Of a DNA stretch of 39,014 nucleotides, positions 32,279-39,014 are shown in pieces. This stretch comes from Clostridiales bacterium (GTDB taxonomy: Bacteria > Bacillota > Clostridia > Lachnospirales > WQUN01): NCBI GenBank assembly GCA_031263155.1, contig JAISGK010000095.1, positions 1 through 39,014 on the forward strand, in the 5' to 3' direction. Made by a program: the position numbers and the translations under genes. Below the pieces are notes generated by a model, which saw nothing but the letters and a program-made list of their open reading frames with translations, had not been told where the DNA came from and searched no databases. Every line of letters begins with the position of its first letter. Position 1 is the stretch's first letter.

Positions 32279-33064
32279 CTAAATCAGTATGGTCGAAATA
32301 CGGGATTTTTCAAACTCATCGAACACAATGCGCCCTATTTGCCCTATCAAACGCGGGTCACCGTCTATGTCCGGCGCGTTTTGTATAAATACGCCGACAT
32401 AAATTTGATGGCCGCATATGCTGAATACCCCGCAATCGTGAGAAAGATAATCTAATCCGCCCGTCTTGTGCGCTATGATCACATCTTCCCATATAAAGCG
32501 CATTAGGCGTTTTTTATCGCGTTGCTTGCGCAGTATCCACGTCGCGACGCCGCACAGGCTATCAGTCAATATGTCTCCGTCGAAGAGCCTTTTGTAGCAC
32601 TTGAACATGTCACAGGCCGTGGTCATATTGTCCTTTCCCGCCGCGCGGGATTCAAAGTCCAGCATTTTCCGCCGCAAAAACGTATCGGTCATTTCCAGAT
32701 CATATTGTATGTAGCGATTGATAAAATCAAACCCCGCCAGATCGATTAGCGCATTGGTCGCGGTGTTGTCAGAATCTATTATCATCCATGTAAGCAATTC
32801 AAGCACGCTTGCCTTGCGCGGGGTTTCGAATACGGCACTGTCTCCAGTCAGTTCGCATACCTCTATGTATTTGTCCAGAAATAATTTGCCCGCCGCCACC
32901 AATTCCAGCGCGGCGAGCATTATCGGCGCCTTTATAGTAGACGCGGACGACATGATAAAGCCCGCGTTGTGGCAATATCGCGGAGCATACTCATCCAGTA
33001 CCTGGCAATATACGCTAATGTCGCCCTTTGCGCCATCCAATAAATTGTTAATTCTTCTTTTCAT
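32279..33064 (-). CDS. Beta-lactamase-fold serine hydrolase without signal peptide
   Basis: This 261-residue protein has the three class A serine beta-lactamase elements in order: Ser-x-x-Lys in SSASTIKAPIML, Ser-Asp-Asn in IDSDNTATNAL and Lys-Thr-Gly in AHKTGGLDY. An omega-loop-like LDFESRAAGKDNMTTA includes a Glu. The N-terminus MKRRINNLLDGAKGDISVY lacks any export signal, so the enzyme is cytoplasmic, where peptidoglycan-type beta-lactam targets are absent. It could hydrolyse a peptide, ester or amide. ATG 33064 has AGGAAG upstream. It lies between the sugar regulator and the integrase, with no clear partner. Confidence 0.82.
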   Translation of the reverse strand: MKRRINNLLDGAKGDISVYCQVLDEYAPRYCHNAGFIMSSASTIKAPIMLAALELVAAGKLFLDKYIEVCELTGDSAVFETPRKASVLELLTWMIIDSDNTATNALIDLAGFDFINRYIQYDLEMTDTFLRRKMLDFESRAAGKDNMTTACDMFKCYKRLFDGDILTDSLCGVATWILRKQRDKKRLMRFIWEDVIIAHKTGGLDYLSHDCGVFSICGHQIYVGVFIQNAPDIDGDPRLIGQIGRIVFDEFEKSRISTILI

Positions 33065-33103
33065 ACAAGCACTTCCTGTTCGAGAGATCTAAAAGTCAGA
33101 GAT

Positions 33104-34285
33104 TTAAAAATCGGTCAAGATCATATCCAGCGCGGCGGATGCGCGTTCGTTGGCGGATTGTATCTCGTGGGCGTAAATGTCGGTTAGCGTACCCGCCTTG
33201 CTATGCCCCGTCCGCGCCTGTAGGGTCTTTATATCTACGCCTTGCGTAATCTGAAGCGTCGCGAACGTGTGACGCAGGCTGTGCGGCGTGAACTTTGCAA
33301 AATTGTTTTTCTCGCAAAATTCATTGAGCCACACGTTTATCGTGGTGGGGAAAATGGGCTTGCCGCCCGCCTGTATAAACAATCGCCCGCTTTCTACCCA
33401 CTCGCCCGCGAATTTGCTTTTATAATCATCATACCACGCTCGGTAGTCATTAATTACCCCAATGATCCACTCAGGCACCTTAACGTCGCGCACACTGCTG
33501 TCACTTTTAGTTCGGGCGTTGACTATACCCTGCCTGGGCAAATATAAACTCTGCTGACGCACGCTGATAATGCCCTCCTGCCCGATGTTTTGCCAGCACA
33601 GCCCGCATAACTCGTTGCGGCGTATGCCAGAATACAGCAGGATAAGTATTGCCGTTTTTTTGCGTATGTCCGGTTCCGCCTTAGCCAGATCCACGACACG
33701 CCTGGCCTCGGCGTCATCCAAATAGCGCGGGGTGTTGCGGTATACTCTCGGCGCGGTCATGTGTTCGCTCGCGACATTACACGTAACGACGAGCTGCCGC
33801 TTTGCTTCTCCAAGTATAGTGCTTATTAACCTATGATAATGTACTATGGTTTGTTCGCTCAATCCAACATCCTGGTTGCGCTTATTCGCGCCGGGCTTGC
33901 CCAAAGACTGATAGAGTTCTTTCAAGTGCTGCGCTTGCAGCTTTCTTAATTTTATGTGCCCTATCTGCGCGTTTATGCGTTCGAGGTAAGATGTATAGAG
34001 TAAACGCGTCTGTTCGCGCAGATTCGCGTTCGCAAGCCAGCGCTCGGCAAAGTCGCTGAATCGTGTATTGCCGCCTTTCGGCTCGTAGCCTGTCTCACAC
34101 GCCTTGGTAAAATTCACCTCAAACTCTTTCAGGGCAAACTCTATTTGCCTCTCTGTCATGCTTGGCTGGGAGCGGTATGTCGCCCTCTTCATGATCTTTT
34201 TGCCGCTGCTGTCCTGACCGGCGTAGAAGCGGATATTGTAGGACACCGTGCCGTCCCTGTTATGCCTTGGAGACGATGTGGTCAC
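33104..34285 (-). CDS. Tyrosine recombinase (Tn916/phage-type integrase)
   Basis: This is a site-specific recombinase. The N-terminal arm-binding region (SPRHNRDGTVSYNIRFYAG) is followed by a SAM-like core-binding domain (FSDFAERWLANANLREQTR) and the catalytic domain with Arg in YSGIRRNELCGL, HSLRHTF, ARTGH and the nucleophile Tyr in DIYAHEIQ. All catalytic residues are present. The open frame starts at GTG 34378, but its first 30 residues are unlike the family; GTG 34285 (or 34294) after GGGTGA fits better, giving about 393 residues. No excisionase, relaxase or phage gene lies nearby, so it is an orphan or the relic of an integrative element. It is not an IntI integron integrase. Confidence 0.9.
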   Translation of the reverse strand: MTTSSPRHNRDGTVSYNIRFYAGQDSSGKKIMKRATYRSQPSMTERQIEFALKEFEVNFTKACETGYEPKGGNTRFSDFAERWLANANLREQTRLLYTSYLERINAQIGHIKLRKLQAQHLKELYQSLGKPGANKRNQDVGLSEQTIVHYHRLISTILGEAKRQLVVTCNVASEHMTAPRVYRNTPRYLDDAEARRVVDLAKAEPDIRKKTAILILLYSGIRRNELCGLCWQNIGQEGIISVRQQSLYLPRQGIVNARTKSDSSVRDVKVPEWIIGVINDYRAWYDDYKSKFAGEWVESGRLFIQAGGKPIFPTTINVWLNEFCEKNNFAKFTPHSLRHTFATLQITQGVDIKTLQARTGHSKAGTLTDIYAHEIQSANERASAALDMILTDF

Positions 34286-34313
34286 ATGTATCACCCGTAG
34301 AAATCTGTAGTCG

Positions 34314-34360
34314 AATTTATAATCATAATTTATAATCAAGAGTTGCGAAAAAGTTGCGAA
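34314..34360. repeat. Two pairs of short direct repeats at the 5' side of the integrase
   Basis: AATTTATAATCA occurs twice in tandem (34314-34325 and 34327-34338), directly followed by AGTTGCGAA twice (34341-34349 and 34352-34360, one helical turn apart). Paired repeats next to int are typical of recombinase arm-type binding sites. They lie upstream of the preferred start. Confidence 0.55.
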
Positions 34361-34378
34361 TAGTCTGACAGCTTCCAC

Positions 34379-34856
34379 TTATGAGCATTTATATGTATGA
34401 GCGCAAACGCCAGAATTACGCGGCGCTTACTATCACGCCGCATATGCCAATCGCGCTATACAACAAATGTATCCCATTTATTGTCACATAGATCAGTTGT
34501 GCCAATGATAAAGAAACGGCGTAACGGCGGGGTTTTGGGCATCAATAAACATTTGTAGCATCACCGCGAACGAAAAAGTTTATCAAGGCATATGTTCACA
34601 TAATGTTAATCATTTATACGAAATCTATCGAACGGTGATGTTACAAAAATAAATGCTTTAGATAGGCCAATACCACGTGTTAATTTAATATGATACCAGA
34701 TCTGATATGTCTATATGTAGTGGATCATGTCGATCTAACGGAGGTAAAATTATATTTAACAAGATCAATTTTATATATCAAATCTTGCGATATATAATTC
34801 AAAATTATACCATATTATACTCTCCATATGGAAACACTACTCAAAATATATATGGC
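34379..34856. other. AT-rich intergenic region, no gene
   Basis: About 480 bp between the integrase and the stalk-domain gene. A lone GGAGG at 34740 has no following start in a sustained frame. A 93-codon plus frame at 34707 runs antisense into the next gene and is not credible. No attachment-site duplication could be recognised. Confidence 0.5.
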
Positions 34857-35987
34857 CTACGGTATCAAAATGTAACCGTCAGTGAACAATCTATAATTAT
34901 CACTATCGCCATCTACATATCCCCTGACCCAATTGGAATTTTTGTCACTATGCATAGAGTAAAGTTCTCCAGTATATTTGTCGAATAGTAATAATCCGCA
35001 CGAATTCACTACATAGTAGCGTGACGCGCTACCGACAATCGCTGTAGAATCTATATTAGCCTGGATCAATTGAAACGCGGATTCCAAATTTAGTTCAGGA
35101 TGCTCACCTTTATAATATGGTTTGAAGCCATTAAATGACTCGTTTAACTTGCTATATACTATATTAACAGCTTCATCTTCAGTAATGTATGGCCAACTTG
35201 GATCGTATTCATCTACCACAACATTACCTTGCAAACCCTGCATGATCGGAAAATCGACAAACTTTTTGCTGTTCACATCGTATTGGCCTGTAGCATATTC
35301 TACATTTGCGCCAAGATTTTGTGAAACGAAACGCAAGGGCAGGTATGTTAAATTATTGTTCAGTGTAGGAGGGATATCCATAGTCTTTTCCTCTGAATTG
35401 ACTAACGCGCTTCGGCTGCCAATCTGCATTTGTATTACTGTACTTCCCTTATTGATTGTGACCGTTTGGGTGTCGCCGTCCCAAGCGATTTCGCCCCCCA
35501 GGGTCTCTACCAATACGCGTATCGGTATCATCGCATAGTCGCTAACTATGATGATGTCAGCTTTTATCAATGTGCCGTTAACAAACAGAGGCAGGTAGCT
35601 TGATGTGTACTCTACTGTTTGGCCATCCGGGTAAGTTACGGTAGTTTTTCCAAAGGCAAAACTCACCTTGTTTACCGGATTGGCATTGGGCAACGGTTTC
35701 ACCGTGCCAAGCGTGAGCGGGGATGATAAAGCGCCAGGCGACGTATATTCGCCACTCACAGAGCCATCCCCAGACATTTGCGACGGCTCAAATACCTCGG
35801 ATTCCGGAAGATTTGCGACGGCGTTAAAAGGTCGCGCGGCTATAAGCGCGACCATAACTAACGCGCCTATTATTACCTTGCTTAACGTGTGTTTTATGAC
35901 GTACATGCCGTTGTGCCCCGCTTTAGCATAGTCGGTCAACCGTTTGCTTAAAGCGAGTAAATTGTCAGCTGAGCTTGCTTTCTTCAT
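34857..35987 (-). CDS. Membrane-anchored protein with a copper-amine-oxidase-N (stalk) domain
   Basis: The open frame starts at 36071, but AAGGAG just before ATG 35987 sets the start at MKKASSADNLLALSKRLTDY, giving about 376 residues. A signal anchor at about residues 35-52 (VIIGALVMVALIAARPF) is followed by a Pro/Ser/Thr linker. Then comes the stalk domain with its usual pattern: SSYLPLFVNGTLIKADII, AMIPIRVLVETLGGEIAWDG, TVTINKGSTVIQMQIGSRSA and LTYLPLRFVSQNLGANV. The C-terminal part (ITEDEAVNIVYSKLN) resembles a PepSY-like fold. Such proteins sit outside the membrane of Firmicutes and bind cell wall or ligands; the amine-oxidase name does not imply that activity. Confidence 0.82.
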   Translation of the reverse strand: MKKASSADNLLALSKRLTDYAKAGHNGMYVIKHTLSKVIIGALVMVALIAARPFNAVANLPESEVFEPSQMSGDGSVSGEYTSPGALSSPLTLGTVKPLPNANPVNKVSFAFGKTTVTYPDGQTVEYTSSYLPLFVNGTLIKADIIIVSDYAMIPIRVLVETLGGEIAWDGDTQTVTINKGSTVIQMQIGSRSALVNSEEKTMDIPPTLNNNLTYLPLRFVSQNLGANVEYATGQYDVNSKKFVDFPIMQGLQGNVVVDEYDPSWPYITEDEAVNIVYSKLNESFNGFKPYYKGEHPELNLESAFQLIQANIDSTAIVGSASRYYVVNSCGLLLFDKYTGELYSMHSDKNSNWVRGYVDGDSDNYRLFTDGYILIP

Positions 35988-36190
35988 ATTGAACTCCTTA
36001 AATATGTATTCCGCCATGCCAAATCGTCGTATTTTGCCATGGACGGTTCTTAATCTGATATAATATAACACATCCGCTTACATATTTGTACAATGTCAAC
36101 GACATTTAATAATCGAAATCTGTTTAGTGTGCGCCAGGATATGTCATGATTCGTCATCAGCATATTTCGGGTTGCCCGATCGCGCCTGGC

Positions 36191-37087
36191 CTAAATGGCA
36201 AACGGAGCTTTTACCAAGTCGGTGCGAGTGTACGGGATTATCAAATCAGGTATGCCGAACGCGTGAGATATGGTATCTTCGTTGTAATAGATATGCACAC
36301 CGTCTTCCTGTAAAGCGAACACAGCGTTTAAACCACTTTGCTCAAGCATATATTCTCGGTTGTTCTTATTCAACTTCGAACCGAAAACAAGGCCGAACTC
36401 TCGCGAGATGATATCCGCCGCGTTATTTTTGTTCACGTTAAGCACGTCGTCTATGCGCAGCCTGTCGCCCGTTTTCAGGTCAAACGTATCGCCTTCAATC
36501 CAATTGCCTGGGTGGGCCCCAAATTCGAATTTCGAACCGCGAGACACGAATGAGATCACGTCGTGCTTCTCGTATGTTTTCGCGGCGTTAACCTGATAAT
36601 ATGCCGGCCCGATGAACTTCTCTCCCGCTTCACCGGCGCGAACATATTCGGCCTCAGCCTTTTTTTTAAGCTGATTTGCATCTTTACGCATAGCTTTTTC
36701 TTCTTTGGCGTATGTTCGTTCTATCTTCTTACTCGCCTTGCTGTTTCCAGTGAATACTGGGCGAGAATAGGCAATCACACATAGAAGTGTGCCGTTGTCT
36801 GATTTAATTTCCTCTTCGAACGTTTGTTTAATTTCAACATCGCTCGACCCCGCTTGCGCGGCTGTCGTACCGGGAACCTGGCTAGCCGTTGGGCCGTATG
36901 TTGGGGTGACCGCCTCACCGGGAGTTTGCGTGACCATCGCACCGGGAGCGGTAGACGGTGTGGCCTGCGCCTGATCAGGTCGTTCTTGCTGAGTCGCGGC
37001 AGGGGTGGGCTTTTCTTCAGCGAAGCAAGTGAATGCAAGCATCATCGCCGCGCAAAACGCGACCAAAAAAAGTTTCATAAGTTTCAT
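36191..37087 (-). CDS. Secreted protein with a DUF3298/RsiV-like domain
   Basis: This 298-residue protein has a signal peptide (MKLMKLFLVAFCAAMMLAFTCFA, cleavage near residue 23). A 60-residue Pro/Thr/Gln/Ala-rich linker follows. The folded part has VIAYSRPVF and KASKKIERTYAKEEKAM, then the DUF3298 pattern: FEFGAHPGNW, DTFDLKTGDRLRIDDVL, VFALQEDGVHIYYNEDTI, AFGIPDLIIPYT. This domain is shared with RsiV, the lysozyme-binding anti-sigma factor, and with PdaC; here there is no cytoplasmic anti-sigma part. A lysozyme- or wall-binding role is inference. AGGAGG precedes ATG 37087. Confidence 0.82.
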   Translation of the reverse strand: MKLMKLFLVAFCAAMMLAFTCFAEEKPTPAATQQERPDQAQATPSTAPGAMVTQTPGEAVTPTYGPTASQVPGTTAAQAGSSDVEIKQTFEEEIKSDNGTLLCVIAYSRPVFTGNSKASKKIERTYAKEEKAMRKDANQLKKKAEAEYVRAGEAGEKFIGPAYYQVNAAKTYEKHDVISFVSRGSKFEFGAHPGNWIEGDTFDLKTGDRLRIDDVLNVNKNNAADIISREFGLVFGSKLNKNNREYMLEQSGLNAVFALQEDGVHIYYNEDTISHAFGIPDLIIPYTRTDLVKAPFAI

Positions 37088-37227
37088 AGCGTCCTCCTAA
37101 GATTTTCGTATTCTTCTACGCGGATATTATACCCTTGCCACAAGGGAGTCTATGCAAAAAAAAGAGACGCTTAGAAGCATCCCCCCACTGGCTATTATCG
37201 CGCTGACATTTAGCAATTTAGAATGCT

Positions 37228-38016
37228 TCAACTGTTCGTATAATTCCTCTCTATATTCTTCAAACTAATTTTCAGGCAATCAAACGGATCCGCGTCGTAG
37301 GCGTCATCTTGCTCGACAAAGGCGTATTCTGTTCCCGCTTTGTTTGCCGCGTCAAAAATGCTTGCCCAATCCAGATTACCCTCGTAAATTGGGGCGAAGC
37401 GTTGCGCTGGCGCGTATTTATCAGATTCGTTGTATATTATCATATCTTTTAGGTGTATGGCCTCTACCCTTCCGGCAAATTTTTTGATCCAGGCCGCAGG
37501 ATTTCCCCCGCCAACCTGCACCCAATATAGGTCGAGGATAAAGCCCATGAGATTTGGCGCGAATCCATCCGCAAGCGCATCTATAATCAGCTTGCCGCCG
37601 GCCTTAATAAATTCTATTTGATGGTTGTGGTACATAAATTTCATGCCCGCATCCCGTATCGCTTGCGCCACAGGGTTAAAGTCGCGAATAAAAGCGCTTA
37701 TACCTTCTTCAGAGAGTCCATATTTGCTGATGGGCAGCATACCTATACCAAGATATTTCACCCCAATCGTCTTTTGGTACTCAATTACCTTCTTTGTATT
37801 CTCAATTAATGTCAACGCGTTGACATGGCATAATGGAATGTCAATTCCATATTCGTCGTTTATCGCTTTTATCGCCTGCGCCGATATATTTTCGCTCACG
37901 GCGCTGTACTGCGCGTACTTGTAACCAATGGCCGAGATCTTTTTTATGGTTTTACGGTACGATACTTCATCTTGCGTGAATTCACGCACATTGTAAAGCT
38001 GCGCGCCTATTTTCAT
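37228..38016 (-). CDS. Sugar phosphate isomerase/epimerase-like TIM barrel
   Basis: This AP-endonuclease-2-fold protein of 262 residues is related to IolE/IolI and to 3-dehydroshikimate or hydroxypyruvate isomerase-like enzymes. Seen: MKIGAQLYNVREF at the start, IPLCHVNAL, YHNHQIEF with metal-ligand His/Glu region, LDLYWVQVGG, IHLKDM and a C-terminal YAFVEQDDAYDADP. Metal-coordinating Glu, Asp and His residues are all present. The substrate is unknown; similar genes are common near oligosaccharide catabolism. GGAGG lies 7 nt before ATG 38016. Confidence 0.88.
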   Translation of the reverse strand: MKIGAQLYNVREFTQDEVSYRKTIKKISAIGYKYAQYSAVSENISAQAIKAINDEYGIDIPLCHVNALTLIENTKKVIEYQKTIGVKYLGIGMLPISKYGLSEEGISAFIRDFNPVAQAIRDAGMKFMYHNHQIEFIKAGGKLIIDALADGFAPNLMGFILDLYWVQVGGGNPAAWIKKFAGRVEAIHLKDMIIYNESDKYAPAQRFAPIYEGNLDWASIFDAANKAGTEYAFVEQDDAYDADPFDCLKISLKNIERNYTNS

Positions 38017-38069
38017 GTATTATCCTCCCATAACACGCATGCGCCAACAGTTATTGCGCTGACTGCTAA

Positions 38070-38097
38070 ATTTTACCACTGATGGGCAAGTTGTCAA
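38070..38097 (-). promoter_or_regulatory. Promoter of the isomerase-like gene
   Basis: Minus strand TTGACA (38097-38092), 16 bp, TAAAAT (38075-38070), 53 bp before the ATG. Confidence 0.7.
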
Positions 38098-38210
38098 TCT
38101 CGCTTGTCTTTACAGCGTCACTGGGATATAATCATCATTAATCGCCATGTGACGCGTTGACGAGACCGCTCGTTGTCATTACTATTATAAACGAAAATTA
38201 GAAGCGAAGA

Positions 38211-38264
38211 AAGGAGGACGATACCAAAAAAAGCAATACACTGTATTTTTGGTATCGGCATGAT
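38211..38264 (+). promoter_or_regulatory. Ribosome binding site and start codon bridged by a hairpin
   Basis: AAGGAGG at 38211-38217 is the only strong Shine-Dalgarno sequence, yet the ATG is at 38265, 47 nt away. Between them GATACCAAA (38220 on) pairs with TTTGGTATC (ending 38256) as a stem of 9-11 bp, with an inner AATAC-ACT-GTATT stem. If folded, the effective spacing is about 10 nt. No other start codon in a long frame lies at normal distance. Confidence 0.6.
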
Positions 38265-38909
38265 ATGTTTAGAAATTTTAATATTCAGGAAATGCTGCTG
38301 AGAATTCCGATTTTGCTTATATCGTTTACTGTCCATGAGTTTTTCCATGGCTGGACCGCGTATAGGCTGGGCGATAACACAGCTAAATACGACGGGAGGC
38401 TCTCCCTCAATCCCCTTAAGCACATAGACCCCGTTGGCGCGCTACTGCTGATTGTTGTGGGTTTTGGCTGGGCAAAACCTGTTATGGTAGATTATCGCAA
38501 CCTGCGCAACCCCAAGCAGGATATGGCCGTTATAGCGTTTGCGGGGCCACTGTCCAACTTCTTGCTTGCTTTTGTGTTTACTCTGCTGATAATTCCGTGT
38601 GTATTCATTCCCGTTGGCCCTCTATCCGATATCCCCTACAATTTTGCCCTTCAAGGCATTTTTACGAATGTGGGCCTAGGGATATTTAACCTGCTGCCGC
38701 TTCCGCCGCTCGATGGATCCAAGGTTCTTGGCTCATTGCTGCCCATCAACATGTACTATAAATATATGAGTATAGAACGCTATGGATTTATTATACTTAT
38801 TTTGCTTTCGTTTACGGGAGTTTTGGGCATGATTTTGTCGCCCATGATCAACGCGGCGACGAGCGGTTACATCTTTGTAGCCAATTGGATTTTACAACTA
38901 TTTGTATAA
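38265..38909 (+). CDS. Site-2-protease-type membrane metalloprotease (M50)
   Basis: This intramembrane zinc metalloprotease has 214 residues and five to six helices. The zinc motif is HEFFH at residues 24-28 in the first helix, and the third ligand Asp lies in LLPLPPLDGSKVL. GPLSNFLLAFVF is the other family hallmark. It is the short M50B type (YwhC/YdiL-like) without a PDZ domain. Targets are unknown; relatives act on anti-sigma factors or membrane remnants. Its start is far from the ribosome binding site because of an intervening hairpin. purL follows after 12 bp, so the two genes may be cotranscribed. Confidence 0.92.
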   Translation: MFRNFNIQEMLLRIPILLISFTVHEFFHGWTAYRLGDNTAKYDGRLSLNPLKHIDPVGALLLIVVGFGWAKPVMVDYRNLRNPKQDMAVIAFAGPLSNFLLAFVFTLLIIPCVFIPVGPLSDIPYNFALQGIFTNVGLGIFNLLPLPPLDGSKVLGSLLPINMYYKYMSIERYGFIILILLSFTGVLGMILSPMINAATSGYIFVANWILQLFV

Positions 38910-38921
38910 GAGGTGCGGAAG

Positions 38922-39014
38922 ATGATTCGAAGATTGTTTGTACAAAAAAAACCGGAGTTTGACGCGGCATCGCGCGCTATGCTTGAAGATATACGTGACA
39001 ATCTGCGAATCAGC
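38922..39014 (+). CDS. purL: Phosphoribosylformylglycinamidine synthase, N-terminal 31 residues (cut by window edge)
   Basis: ATG 38922, with GAGG 9 nt upstream and GGAAG adjacent, opens MIRRLFVQKKPEFDAASRAM and stays open to the last base. The pattern RRxFVxKKPxFDxxxxxLxxDxxxNL is the start of the large single-chain FGAM synthase found in Clostridia. The enzyme makes FGAM in purine synthesis. Only the N-terminus is visible, so the call rests on this one motif. Confidence 0.7.
   Translation, partial: MIRRLFVQKKPEFDAASRAMLEDIRDNLRIS

Noticed and set aside
32222-32455. 77-codon plus-strand frame with a possible GAGGTG ribosome binding site
   Set aside because: Mostly antisense to the beta-lactamase-fold gene and not protein-like.

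Overview
The window looks like a chromosomal segment of an uncultured anaerobic Gram-positive bacterium of the Clostridia type. The signs are strong AGGAGG-type ribosome binding sites, lipobox binding proteins, a MsmEFG-style sugar importer under a LacI regulator, a LexA-type winged helix, and a clostridial-looking FGAM synthase start at the right edge. Most of it has mid GC content. The first 2.3 kb is clearly different: AT-rich genes separated by GC-rich folded repeats. No rRNA, tRNA or CRISPR array was recognised by eye.

Region by region. 1-2300 reads as the tail of an integron-like gene-cassette array: three attC-like sites (about 132-206, 1356-1536, 2118-2299) bound one complete cassette with a frameshifted HARE-HTH/GIY-YIG gene plus a tiny basic protein, and another with a PH-domain membrane protein. 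2300-3640 has a small coiled-coil gene and a two-gene membrane operon. 3898-6269 is hisC-aroA; 6473-6997 a LexA-like repressor that lacks the self-cleavage residues; 7146-10997 a complete potABCD polyamine importer behind a near-consensus promoter. 11109-15999 holds an MCP-like coiled-coil protein, an XRE-like protein, an amidohydrolase, a NodB-type deacetylase, an SDR and an unknown gene. 16215-19854 carries a P-type calcium ATPase and a nitroreductase, followed by about 0.8 kb of decayed or unassigned sequence with a 15-base poly-C tract.

20643-32064 is an alpha-1,6-glucan (dextran or isomaltooligosaccharide) locus. A secreted 1770-residue enzyme joins a GH66 module with an inserted CBM35, a second CBM35, a GH15 module and a C-terminal CBM9/DOMON-like domain. 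Converging on it are a cytoplasmic GH66 enzyme, two MalF/MalG-type permeases, a lipoprotein binding protein and a LacI regulator. The inferred scheme is extracellular breakdown of dextran, uptake of linear or cyclic oligosaccharides using an ATPase encoded elsewhere, and intracellular cleavage.

32279-39014 contains a beta-lactamase-fold hydrolase, an orphan Tn916-type integrase with paired direct repeats at its 5' side, two secreted or anchored proteins, a sugar-phosphate isomerase/epimerase-like protein, an M50 protease whose ribosome binding site is separated from its start by a hairpin, and the first 31 codons of purL. A small family of MITE-like repeats sits just after the stop codons of several genes.
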